Below are positions 1-8,583 of a stretch of DNA of 21,417 nt, in pieces (the stretch's first letter is position 1; each line of letters starts with the position of its first letter). Both the position numbers and the translations under genes were made by a program. This stretch comes from a virus. The notes beneath the pieces were generated by a model. That model was not told the DNA's origin. It did not search any database and saw only the letters and a list, made by a program, of their open reading frames with translations. The DNA lies in IMG/VR virus record IMGVR_UViG_3300031707_001979, positions 1 through 21,417 of that record; one strand, 5' to 3'.

Positions 1-29
1 TGCGTTCGTCGGAGGCACTGGTCCTGTGA
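1..29 (+). CDS. 3' end of an upstream gene (partial, hypothetical)
   Basis: An open frame entering from the left edge reads RSSEALVL and stops at TGA 27-29. Only eight complete codons are visible, so nothing can be said about its function. The reason to think it is real is the junction: its stop would overlap the GTG (26-28) or ATG (29-31) start of the giant gene, the same kind of stop/start overlap seen at 6883 and 8274. The GGAGG at 11-15, which would serve the next gene, would lie inside it. A chance open frame of this length is quite possible. Confidence 0.35.
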
Positions 30-3000
30 TGTCCGCGCCCGTGGTCGCGGTCAGCCCCACTGTTCCGGCGGCTGCTCCTGAAGCGCCGAAGAAGAAGAAA
101 ACGAAGCCGCTTCCTCACGGTTATTCTCTCGCCACGCCTGCGCCTGTTCCTGCTCCTGCGCCTGTACCGGAACCCGTGGTTGCGCCTGCGCCCGGCAAGG
201 TGGACTGGATAAAGCACGCAATCCTAGCGGTGGACTCACCTACCGCACCTGCGACCCAAGCCGTCATCTCCGCAATGGGGTGGGGGCTGGACTCGACCGA
301 GGCCAAGGTAATTGGACTCTACGTCGGCACGTCGGACAAGAGTCGCGGCGGCGGCTGGACTCCAGAGAAGGCGATTACGCGGACGGTGCAAGACATCGCT
401 TTCATCAGCGGTCTCGACTTCTCTGCGGCAGAGAAGAAGAAGCTCGCAGCCCACGTCTCCTACGTGGTCGATTCGGCCAAGAGCAAGTTCCCGAGCTTGC
501 TGAGCGCGGCGCAAGCGGCGCAGCAGCTCTCGGTCACGGCGCTGCCTGCGACCGTTCCCGACCTTTCGCCATTCGCGGCACCCTCGAATCCGCAGGTGCT
601 CGCAGCCGCCAAAGCTCTCGGGTTCGCCGCGAACTCGAACGAAGCCAAGGTGCTCAACCTCTATCGGAACCACCTCAAGAAGACCACCAACGCTCTCGAA
701 AGGACGGCGAAAGAACTTGCTGAGCTGGACGGTCCCGTGCCCTCGGCGGAGTTCAACAAGACGTTGGCTGATCGCCTCGCGTTCGTGACGGACCTCGTTC
801 AAAACAAACTCGCCATGCTGCCCGACTGGAACGTTGGCGACTTCATGGCCGGTCCTGCCGAGCCTCTCGGTCCCGGCCCCGATCTCGACACTCCGGATGA
901 CGGCCCCGCGCCACCGAAGCCCGACCTCTCAGCCTTCGCTGAGCCCACCTCGACATTTGTGCGCGACCTCGCCGTTGCGCTCGGCTTCTTTCCCAACTCG
1001 AACGAGGCGAAAGCGCTCAACGTTTGGCGCAAGCATCTCAAGCTCGGCGGTACCGGTGCCTTCTGGGGGCCGGGGAGCGCGAAGGCCCTTGAGGGTGCCG
1101 CCGCTGAACTTGCAGGGCTGGCAGCCGGGTCCGCTTATGGAACGAGCGACGCACTGGCCTTCCTGAAGCACCTCGTGGGCTCGTTGCAGACCGTAGACTT
1201 CGACGTGGCCGAGTTCATCCAAGGCGCTCACCACGAGCTGAAGCCTGTTTCGACGCCTGAGCCTGTCGTACCCCCTACTCCTGCCCCGATTGCGGTTCCT
1301 GCGGGCAAGCAGGGGGCTCTGGCGGGCAACGCCGTTCCCACCGACGCCAAGGTTCTGCACTGGGCTGCGCAGCTCGGGTACGAACCAGACACGGACGAGG
1401 CCAAGGTTCTGGGGCTTTGGAAGGCGTTCCAGTCGGCACCCGCCCCGGCGCATGTGAGCGGGTTCGGGGCGAATCTCGTCAAGCTGGCCCCGGCCAAGCA
1501 GGTCATCGATTTCCTGAAGGCAGCCGGGTGGTCGCCTGCCAAGGCCGAAGTTTTCGCGACCACCGTCATCAAGAAGGCGCTGTACGCGGACGGCTTTGAC
1601 CTCGACGACTTCCTCGACAAGGTGGACGGTCCGCCTCCGGTCACCCTCCCTCCGGCCGTGGTTGCTCCGGTCGTGGTCGCGAAGAAGGAGCCGCCTGCTG
1701 TTCCCGTGGCCCCCTCCACACCGGGCAGTCCTCTTCCCGCCGTTCCTCCGATTTCTGCACTGACGAGCGCTGCCGACAGCCACGGGAACGCGAAGTCCAA
1801 GCTTGGCGGGAACAAGCCGAAGGAGTTCCTCAAGGACGCGGCTGGGAATCTGTTCCTCTACAAGACGGATGCCTCCAAGGTCCGGGCTTTCGCGGGTCAG
1901 GTTGCGTCGAGCATCGCCGCGCTGCTCGGCGACGCCTCTACGTACGTGCCGGTGGTTGCCACAGGCGAGGGAGATAGCTGGGGCTCCGTTCAGTCGATGA
2001 TTCCTGATGTGGCGACCGACCTCTCGAAGTTGCCCGTCACGAATCTCTCTCAGAAGCAGATCCAGCAACTGCAACGTGAGCGAGTTCTCGACTGGCTCGT
2101 GTCCAATCACGATTCGAAGGCCGGGAACTTCATCGTCCGAACGAATGGCGACATCGTCGGCATCGACAAAGAGCAGGCGTTCAAGTTCATCGGGGATGAC
2201 GAACTGTCGCTGGATTACAAGCCGAACAATTCGCCTCCGGTTTACAACGCGCTCTACTCTGCGCGCGCGAACGGGAAGCTGGATTTCGACTTCAACTCCG
2301 CGTTGCCCTTCATTCAGGCTATCGAAGCTGTTTCGGAGGCGGACTATCGCAAGCTCGTTCAGCCGTACATTGACGCGATGGAGGGTGGAGGCAACCCCGT
2401 CACGAAAGCTCACACCGCGTTCAAGATCCTCAAGCGCAAGGAGAACCTGCGCTCCGACTTCGAGAAGTTCTTCTCGACGGTGCAGGGCAAGCCCTTCAAG
2501 TTCGCCGCGCTCTCCGCCCCGAGTTCGGTAATCGCCACCGGGGTGCTGGTTCCTCCCAAGCTTCCCTCCCTGAGCAGCTTGACGCACGCAGGACCGGCTG
2601 TCGGTATCGGCGGTGCCAGCGAGAAGCATTTCTTCGTGGACGATGCGGGGAACAAGTTCCTGCTGAAGATGGCGACCAACAAGTCGAGCGGAAAGCCCGA
2701 GCCGTGGAAGGTCGCGTCTCAAGCGCTCTTCGCAACCGTCGCCGCCGCAGTGAAGCCCTCAACCGTTCCGGTCGGAGGAGTGACCTTTAAGGACAAGCCT
2801 GCGACCCTTCAGCCGTGGCTTGGGGACAAACTACCGGGCCTGATTGGCGTGCTTCCCGCGTCGTTGACTGCCGCCGAGAAGAAGGATGTCGCGGATGAGC
2901 ACGTTCTCGACTGGTTGCTTTCGCAGCACGACACCCACGGTGGCAACCTGCTGCGCCTTCCGAACGGTTCCATCATCGGCATCGACAAGGAACAGGGCTT

Positions 3001-6000
3001 CAAGTACCTCCTGCCGAACGAGAAGTGGACGCACTCGACGCCGGAGGGCGATGTCCTCGCGACGGACTACCATCCGAACGCCCAGTACGGAGAACCGAAT
3101 CCGCCCTACTACAACAAGTTCTGGGGGGACTTCGCTGATAACAAGCAGAGCTTCGATCCGACCGTGATGTTGGGTGCCATCGAGGCCGTTGAGAAAATCT
3201 CCGACGCTGAGTATCTCAAGGCGTTGGAGCCCTATGTGTCTGCGGCGGCAGGCGGGGCGGTTGTGGCCTCTGGGATTTACGACAAGGCTCTTTCACGCAA
3301 GAAGAACATCCGAAAGGACTTTGAGACGTTCGTCACCGGTCTCTACGAGAGGCGCACCAAGAAGAAGGGCTTGTTCACGTTCTCGGGAGGATGGTTGCCA
3401 GAGGGCGCTGTTGCTGCGGTTCCGGCCGCGACCGCACAGGCTCTACCGAAAGTTCCACTCACGGTTGCTCAAGCTCAAGCTCAGAAATTCGACCTGAAGA
3501 ATCTGGTGGCCCAAGGCGGTATCTGGGCGGACAAGATGTCGGCGGATCAAAAGTCGGCTTTCGGTCCGATTCACGCGTCCGACAGGGCACTTTTTGGGGT
3601 ACTCCAGACCTACGATCCGGACGAGCCTCTCGAACTCGAATTGAAGGTGGCTGCTGGGTACGCCCTCGGTCTCACTCCCGCCGAGTCGGACTCTTTGGTT
3701 GCCGATTTCCTCAAGAAGGCGTTGGTGGCGAAAATCGTCATCAAGAGCGGAGTTGTCGGTTTGTACCCGGCCGGTCTCTACCCGGCCGCGAAGAAGCCTC
3801 CGACGGTGGGTGGCGGGTTTGACCTTGAAGCGGTGGCCAACGATGGCGAAGCGCAGTACGCCAATTCGTCTTCTTCGCAGAAGGCGGCTTTTGGACCGGC
3901 CTCGACAGACGATCACACGTTTCTCGGGTTCATGAACTCGCCGCAGCACTACAAGCCCGACGAGCCCCTCGACGTGCAGCTCCAAGACATGGCGCTGAAG
4001 CACATGAATTTCCTGTCGGCCGAGGAGGTGGGGACTCGCGTCAAGGATTTCATCAAACGAGCTGTCGCTGCTGGGTTTGTCGTGAGCGGTGGTGTCGTCG
4101 GGTTCGTACCTGCCTCGGCCTACGCTGCTGGCCAAGTTCCGAAGCCGGTTACCCTTGCTCCGCAACCCGGTCAATTCTCCGTACCGAAGCCTGAGGGTTT
4201 TACGCCGCCGTCGTTCACAAACATCAAGCAGGTCGCGGCCTCGCTCGGAATCAAGACCAACAGCGTCTACTACAAGGCGCTCAAGAATCTCGCAGCGTAC
4301 AAGGACAACATCAAAGACGCGGCGGCGCAGCACGCGTGGGAGTCCGGAGCCGACTACGACACCGCGCTGAAGCGGGTGAAGAACGTCGCGAAGAAGCTCA
4401 AGGCGCTCGGCGGTTGGGGTGCCCAGCCTACTCCGGTTTCTGCGAGCGTTCCCGCACCTCAAGTTTCGTCCCCCATCGAGGAGTTTTCTTTTCCCGAACC
4501 GACGGTGGTGCTCCCGGCGAAGCCGGAAGAGATTGCGGCGGCGGCGGCCACCGCGCTCAAGGCGCTCCAAGTCGCGACCAATTACGCGCCGAGTCCGTTG
4601 ACCGACGCCACTCTCGCCAGAAAGGGCGTTCTGGACTGGATCATTCCTTCCGGAACAGATCCGATTGTTCGGCCCGACACAGACCCCATTTGGGAAAAGC
4701 TGGTGAACGAGCAGCAGGGAGCCGGGAACCTTGGTGGGGTTTTCGACGACCTCTTCAAAATCTCCCCGCTGGACTTCGACACGATGGTGCGGCCGGTGGC
4801 TGAAGCAACTCACCCCGGCAACAAGATGATGCAGGTCGCCTTCGTTCAGGACGCCATCAATCGCAAGAACACGACGAAGTTCAAAGTCGAGCAGACACTG
4901 ACGGAAGCTCTTCGAGTTAAGACGGGGACCAACGGTCGGTTCATGTTCAGTACCGGTTGGGTTGAGGCGGGCGCGCTTCCTCCGAAGCCCCCGAAGCCGG
5001 TGCCCTACATCAAGACCATCAAGACGACCGCTGAGCAGTTCGCCGCGTCTTCCGAAAACGGCTCTACGCCCGTCAAGATTCGTCCGTGGAAAGTGAAGGA
5101 CGCGGCTGGAGTGCAGACCGAGGACGAGACGAAGCGAGCCCTCAAGTACAAAGAAGGTGGGCTCCCCGCCGTCGAGGCGTTCCTCGCCAAGTTCAATCTG
5201 AAAGCCCTCGGTCCCGCCATCGAGAAGAAGTCCGAGAACGGTACGCTCAAGTTCTTCTTGCCTGTGTCCAAGGCGGACCTCGATGCCGCCTTTATCACCA
5301 CAGAGGAGACCATCACTCCTGACGAAATCGAACAGGAGGTGGTCGCTGGCGACAAAATCGCCCCACACTCAGGGACGCCGTCCTACTTCCCGTCGCACGC
5401 CCCCGCGCTTCCTGTCGCGCAGTCCTTCAAGGACATCAACAACGCCAAGACCGCCAAGCTCGGTCTTATCGGCAGAGCGTTTCCCACAGACGGGCCAGCG
5501 CTCTGGGGCTCAACCGGCACTCTCAACATCAAGCGAGTGACGGACACAGCAGGCGTGACCAAGCTGATGGTCTCTTTCAAAATCAAAAAGGACGCGCGAG
5601 ACAAGAACGGCAAGGCGGTTGGGTGGCAGGCCCTTTCGAACACCGGCCAACACACGGAGCACAGCTTTTGGATTGGTAGCTACAATGCTGAGTCGGACTC
5701 CATCGTCAAGACCGCTGGGGAGTCGCTGGAGGTGGGAGCGCGCGAGTGGACTTCCGGCAAACACAAGCTCCGAATGGTGACTGATGAGCACTACTTCGCG
5801 CTTGTTGGTCAGATGGTGGCGGAGCTGGACCTCGGTCCCGATGAGAAGCTCACTGACGTTTTGAAAGAGCTTCTCGACAAGGCGTCGTCGGGACTCGGGG
5901 ACATGGTGTTGCACGAGCCGACGCCTGAAGATCATGAGATTCAGAAGCTCCACCAAATCTTGTTTTCCGCCGCTCCGGCCGTAGAGCGAGAATTGAAGCC

Positions 6001-6883
6001 CGAGGATTTCACAGTGGGCGGGCTTCGGGAGAGGGTGAAGAACGCCTTCGCCCACAACTACGCCGGTAACTCCAGCTCTGAGCCGAAGCCCGCTACAGAC
6101 ATGAACGGCAACCCGAAGAAGGTGCCCCTCAAGATTCCATCAGAATACTTTTCGGCGGTCGAAACCGAGGTGACTCCGGGCCTCAAGAGCTTTGTGGTAC
6201 CAGACCGTTGGCGAGGGTTTCCAAAAGGCTCAGATGGCGAGCCGATTCTGAAGTTTCTTGAGACCTCCGCCAAGACTCCGAAGTTTATCATTCAGGCGCT
6301 GCGTGACAGTGGGCCGTCGGGCATCAATCAACGGCTCTTGTCTGGCACGGCCTCTTCGCAGCACGGCGGCGCTGCCGGTAATTCGGTGAGCGAAGATCTC
6401 GCGTCTGGTGGGGCGCAGACCGGCATGTGGCGCTTGATTACGACCAACAGCGCCTCTAGCAGCCTGTTCGCCTCGGTCAACGCGGGCAATACGTCGAGTC
6501 GCTACAAGTACATTCTTGCTGCGGACGAGCTGGATCGCCTTGACGTGATGAGTTTTCCGGGAGATGCGTACGGTTCGTTCGGCAAAGGAAGTGGTTCGGC
6601 GCAATGGAAGGATCGTCAGACCACGCCTGAGATCATCAAGTATCGAAACGCTCATACAGGCGCGACCAGCTCCAACGAGACCGACTTTTTCAATGGGGTT
6701 CATGCGTCTCGTCTTCTTCGGATTGTGTGTCAAGACGAGGGTGACCGCGTGGAACTCATCAAGGAGGCTCGCAAACAGAACTTCCTTTCGGTCAATGGCG
6801 TTCCTATCGAGGACTTCGTTGTCGTCGTGTCGGGTCCGGCGCAAGAGATTTACGACAAGTACGTCAAACCGATGGGGCTCTGA
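26..6883 (+). CDS. Giant modular protein: tandem HipA/PI3-4-kinase-like domains plus C-terminal effector-like domain
   Basis: A 2285-residue protein of unknown role. Modules in order: a basic, Pro/Ala-rich N-terminus; four helical repeats near residues 79, 192, 312 and 443 (core like GFxxNSNEAKxLNxWRKHLK); kinase-like domain 1 at ~590-800 (K613, H695-D696-x-K698-xx-N701, D714); kinase-like domain 2 at ~865-1125 (K881, H968-D969, N974, D987); a duplicated ~100-residue domain at ~1155-1250 and ~1266-1365; a fifth helical repeat at ~1400; a degenerate third kinase copy at ~1530-1645; and a C-terminal domain from ~2095 that may be ADP-ribosyltransferase-like. Pro/Ala/Val linkers separate the modules. 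I see no signal peptide or membrane segment. GGAGG at 11-15 favours GTG 26 over ATG 29. The lysine plus HD-N and ID pattern fits atypical kinases of the HipA/phosphoinositide-kinase fold, which is inference from motifs. A virion-borne, injected effector is one possible role; a structural one is not excluded. Confidence 0.85.
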   Translation: MMSAPVVAVSPTVPAAAPEAPKKKKTKPLPHGYSLATPAPVPAPAPVPEPVVAPAPGKVDWIKHAILAVDSPTAPATQAVISAMGWGLDSTEAKVIGLYVGTSDKSRGGGWTPEKAITRTVQDIAFISGLDFSAAEKKKLAAHVSYVVDSAKSKFPSLLSAAQAAQQLSVTALPATVPDLSPFAAPSNPQVLAAAKALGFAANSNEAKVLNLYRNHLKKTTNALERTAKELAELDGPVPSAEFNKTLADRLAFVTDLVQNKLAMLPDWNVGDFMAGPAEPLGPGPDLDTPDDGPAPPKPDLSAFAEPTSTFVRDLAVALGFFPNSNEAKALNVWRKHLKLGGTGAFWGPGSAKALEGAAAELAGLAAGSAYGTSDALAFLKHLVGSLQTVDFDVAEFIQGAHHELKPVSTPEPVVPPTPAPIAVPAGKQGALAGNAVPTDAKVLHWAAQLGYEPDTDEAKVLGLWKAFQSAPAPAHVSGFGANLVKLAPAKQVIDFLKAAGWSPAKAEVFATTVIKKALYADGFDLDDFLDKVDGPPPVTLPPAVVAPVVVAKKEPPAVPVAPSTPGSPLPAVPPISALTSAADSHGNAKSKLGGNKPKEFLKDAAGNLFLYKTDASKVRAFAGQVASSIAALLGDASTYVPVVATGEGDSWGSVQSMIPDVATDLSKLPVTNLSQKQIQQLQRERVLDWLVSNHDSKAGNFIVRTNGDIVGIDKEQAFKFIGDDELSLDYKPNNSPPVYNALYSARANGKLDFDFNSALPFIQAIEAVSEADYRKLVQPYIDAMEGGGNPVTKAHTAFKILKRKENLRSDFEKFFSTVQGKPFKFAALSAPSSVIATGVLVPPKLPSLSSLTHAGPAVGIGGASEKHFFVDDAGNKFLLKMATNKSSGKPEPWKVASQALFATVAAAVKPSTVPVGGVTFKDKPATLQPWLGDKLPGLIGVLPASLTAAEKKDVADEHVLDWLLSQHDTHGGNLLRLPNGSIIGIDKEQGFKYLLPNEKWTHSTPEGDVLATDYHPNAQYGEPNPPYYNKFWGDFADNKQSFDPTVMLGAIEAVEKISDAEYLKALEPYVSAAAGGAVVASGIYDKALSRKKNIRKDFETFVTGLYERRTKKKGLFTFSGGWLPEGAVAAVPAATAQALPKVPLTVAQAQAQKFDLKNLVAQGGIWADKMSADQKSAFGPIHASDRALFGVLQTYDPDEPLELELKVAAGYALGLTPAESDSLVADFLKKALVAKIVIKSGVVGLYPAGLYPAAKKPPTVGGGFDLEAVANDGEAQYANSSSSQKAAFGPASTDDHTFLGFMNSPQHYKPDEPLDVQLQDMALKHMNFLSAEEVGTRVKDFIKRAVAAGFVVSGGVVGFVPASAYAAGQVPKPVTLAPQPGQFSVPKPEGFTPPSFTNIKQVAASLGIKTNSVYYKALKNLAAYKDNIKDAAAQHAWESGADYDTALKRVKNVAKKLKALGGWGAQPTPVSASVPAPQVSSPIEEFSFPEPTVVLPAKPEEIAAAAATALKALQVATNYAPSPLTDATLARKGVLDWIIPSGTDPIVRPDTDPIWEKLVNEQQGAGNLGGVFDDLFKISPLDFDTMVRPVAEATHPGNKMMQVAFVQDAINRKNTTKFKVEQTLTEALRVKTGTNGRFMFSTGWVEAGALPPKPPKPVPYIKTIKTTAEQFAASSENGSTPVKIRPWKVKDAAGVQTEDETKRALKYKEGGLPAVEAFLAKFNLKALGPAIEKKSENGTLKFFLPVSKADLDAAFITTEETITPDEIEQEVVAGDKIAPHSGTPSYFPSHAPALPVAQSFKDINNAKTAKLGLIGRAFPTDGPALWGSTGTLNIKRVTDTAGVTKLMVSFKIKKDARDKNGKAVGWQALSNTGQHTEHSFWIGSYNAESDSIVKTAGESLEVGAREWTSGKHKLRMVTDEHYFALVGQMVAELDLGPDEKLTDVLKELLDKASSGLGDMVLHEPTPEDHEIQKLHQILFSAAPAVERELKPEDFTVGGLRERVKNAFAHNYAGNSSSEPKPATDMNGNPKKVPLKIPSEYFSAVETEVTPGLKSFVVPDRWRGFPKGSDGEPILKFLETSAKTPKFIIQALRDSGPSGINQRLLSGTASSQHGGAAGNSVSEDLASGGAQTGMWRLITTNSASSSLFASVNAGNTSSRYKYILAADELDRLDVMSFPGDAYGSFGKGSGSAQWKDRQTTPEIIKYRNAHTGATSSNETDFFNGVHASRLLRIVCQDEGDRVELIKEARKQNFLSVNGVPIEDFVVVVSGPAQEIYDKYVKPMGL

Positions 6884-8277
6884 TGCGACCAGAAGATTTT
6901 GACCTCTATCGTGTTGTGGAGCGTCGCCTCAAAGGCCCGCCGACCAAGTACGTTGCGTTCAAGCCGCGACTTGGGCGGGACGGGTTGGAGTGGGACTGCA
7001 ACGCGTTCGACAATCAGACGCGCTACGAGGCGGGGGCTTGGGAGGACCGTGGCGCGCGTGGCTTTGCTCTTTTGCCTTCACAGGCTGGGCGACCTCTTTG
7101 CGTTTTCGAGCCGCTGTCGTTGAAGAACGTGAAGGAGCTGATGCTGTTTTCGATGAACGGGATCGATGCGGATTGGGATGAGGACTTGGACGTTCTGATG
7201 TTTTTTCGGGCCTACTTCAAGAATCTCGAATCTGAAGCAGAGGTTGCTCCCGCTGAGATCCGTCTTGCGCCCGAAGAGATTTGGCGTCGCATGGACCACG
7301 TTTTTCTGGAGACGCGCGGGGTTGAGGCTGAGGTTGGAGCCATTCACAGGTGGAGGACTGGAGATTTCCAGAAGCAGGCGGACCATTCGTGGCGCAAGGT
7401 GGGCTCCGAGTTCACCGGACGCTGGCATCAAGGCGCAACCCCGGCTGAGTCCGGCTGGGTGGATACGCATCCGAGCATCCCCAAGAGCACGAAGGAGAAG
7501 TATTTCAACCCTGCCACCGTTTCTTGGACTCCGGAACGGCTGAAGATGCAGGAGGCGGTGCTGGACGACGTGCGCGCCGAGGCGTTCAAGGGTGTCACCC
7601 CGGTTCCGGATGACGAAGAGCCCACTTTCACTTTCATCATGGGGCCTCCTGCCGCAGGGAAGTCCACCCATCAAGGGAACCAGTACCACAACTCGGCGAC
7701 GCTGGACCCGGACGAGATTGTCGTTCGCTTGCCAGAGTTTCAGGAAGCGGCGCGTTTGAAGACGCGAAGTGGTGCGACCTCCGTTGTTGACGAGGCGTTG
7801 CAGATGAACAACCGGTTGATCGAAGAGGCCAAGAAGCGTCACTGCAATTTTGTGCTCTCCGGTACGGGCGCGAACTTGAAGTGGATGCTGGAGACGCTCA
7901 TTCCCAATCTCAAGAAGCTGCCGAGTGGGAAGCGCGGCTACAAGATCAATCTCGTCATGGCGTACGTCGAGGACGAGGATGAGCTTCTTCTCCGCAGCGA
8001 AGCTCGGGGGCACAAGAACATGAGGTTCATTCCTCCGCCTCGAACCAAGCATCTTCATGAAGTTCTCCCGCGCAACTTCAAGGCGCTGATGGCTATCCCT
8101 GAGGTGAACACGATGGCGCTGATGGATTCCCACGTCGCGCCGGACGAGCGCGGAGGCTTCACCCCGAGGCTGATTTTCAGTCAGTCACGCGTGGGAGGGG
8201 CGGTGAAGCAGCACTACGGAGATGCGAGCTACTTCGAGCGCGTGGTGCAATCCCAGAAAGCGACGGAGATTCCGTGA
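6883..8277 (+). CDS. Zeta-toxin-like P-loop kinase domain protein
   Basis: A 464-residue protein. The C-terminal half has a Walker A motif GPPAAGKST (residues 254-262, K260), then LDPDEI (274-279), matching the P-loop and following acidic residue of zeta-toxin and related small-molecule kinases. LSGTGA, about 40 residues on, and the arginines near RSEARGHK fit the rest of that fold. Zeta toxins phosphorylate UDP-N-acetylglucosamine; whether this protein does so is not shown. The N-terminal ~240 residues are unrecognised, apart from a segment at ~154-175 (HRWRTGDFQKQADHSWRKV) that resembles short Trp/Lys-rich elements I associate with phage head-morphogenesis-type proteins. The ATG overlaps the giant gene's stop by one base (TGATG at 6881-6885), so the two are probably translationally coupled and work together. 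It could instead be a nucleic-acid or nucleotide kinase. Confidence 0.75.
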   Translation: MRPEDFDLYRVVERRLKGPPTKYVAFKPRLGRDGLEWDCNAFDNQTRYEAGAWEDRGARGFALLPSQAGRPLCVFEPLSLKNVKELMLFSMNGIDADWDEDLDVLMFFRAYFKNLESEAEVAPAEIRLAPEEIWRRMDHVFLETRGVEAEVGAIHRWRTGDFQKQADHSWRKVGSEFTGRWHQGATPAESGWVDTHPSIPKSTKEKYFNPATVSWTPERLKMQEAVLDDVRAEAFKGVTPVPDDEEPTFTFIMGPPAAGKSTHQGNQYHNSATLDPDEIVVRLPEFQEAARLKTRSGATSVVDEALQMNNRLIEEAKKRHCNFVLSGTGANLKWMLETLIPNLKKLPSGKRGYKINLVMAYVEDEDELLLRSEARGHKNMRFIPPPRTKHLHEVLPRNFKALMAIPEVNTMALMDSHVAPDERGGFTPRLIFSQSRVGGAVKQHYGDASYFERVVQSQKATEIP

Positions 8278-8489
8278 AGAATCCTGACAGGGTCGAGGAC
8301 AAGATCGAGCGCATTCCGCTCGAAGAGTTTCCGCCTGAGGACATCGCCTTCTGGAAGGAGGTCGCTACCAACCTCGCTTCAGAACTCGCCGCGCTCGATC
8401 GGTTGCCGGACCTGCACACCCGCGAAACCGGGATGGTGGACCCGGTGATGGACCCGGTTGACGGCGAGACGGGCGTTCCGAACCCGTAA
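8274..8489 (+). CDS. Small acidic hypothetical protein
   Basis: A 71-residue acidic protein with no family I recognise. It starts at GTG 8274, which overlaps the stop of the kinase gene by four bases (GTGA), the usual sign of coupled translation. An amphipathic helix is likely in the middle (EDIAFWKEVATNLASELAAL), and the tail is rich in Pro, Asp and Gly. Its position straight after a zeta-toxin-like gene raises the idea of an antidote or accessory subunit. That is only inference: known epsilon antitoxins are longer and usually lie before the toxin. It is the last gene of the first operon, followed by a weak terminator-like hairpin. Confidence 0.6.
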   Translation: MKNPDRVEDKIERIPLEEFPPEDIAFWKEVATNLASELAALDRLPDLHTRETGMVDPVMDPVDGETGVPNP

Positions 8490-8499
8490 GAATTTCGCC

Positions 8500-8519
8500 G
8501 GAGTTGCACCACTCCTTTT
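8500..8519 (+). terminator. Weak intrinsic terminator candidate after the kinase operon
   Basis: GGAGT (8500-8504) can pair with ACTCC (8511-8515) across a six-base loop and is followed by TTTT. The five-pair stem is short and the U-run brief, so it would be a poor terminator. Its support comes from its place, just after the last gene of one unit and before a promoter candidate. Confidence 0.3.
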
Positions 8520-8583
8520 GACGAAAAAAGATGGTCCCAAAAGCGGCGAGGAAGTAGTAGGTACGTGGCGACGGTTCGGCGGG

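Noticed and set aside
929-2722. 597-residue open frame on the minus strand within the giant gene
   Set aside because: It lies wholly opposite a gene with clear domain motifs, is Arg/Gly/Leu-rich without recognisable motifs, and long antisense frames are expected at this G+C.
3443-5368. 641-residue open frame on the minus strand
   Set aside because: Antisense to the duplicated domain and third kinase copy; composition is typical of a high-GC shadow frame and no motif is visible.
26-6883. Giant protein as a tape measure protein
   Set aside because: It has several globular catalytic-like domains and Pro-rich linkers rather than long continuous helices and membrane segments, and no tail genes are next to it.
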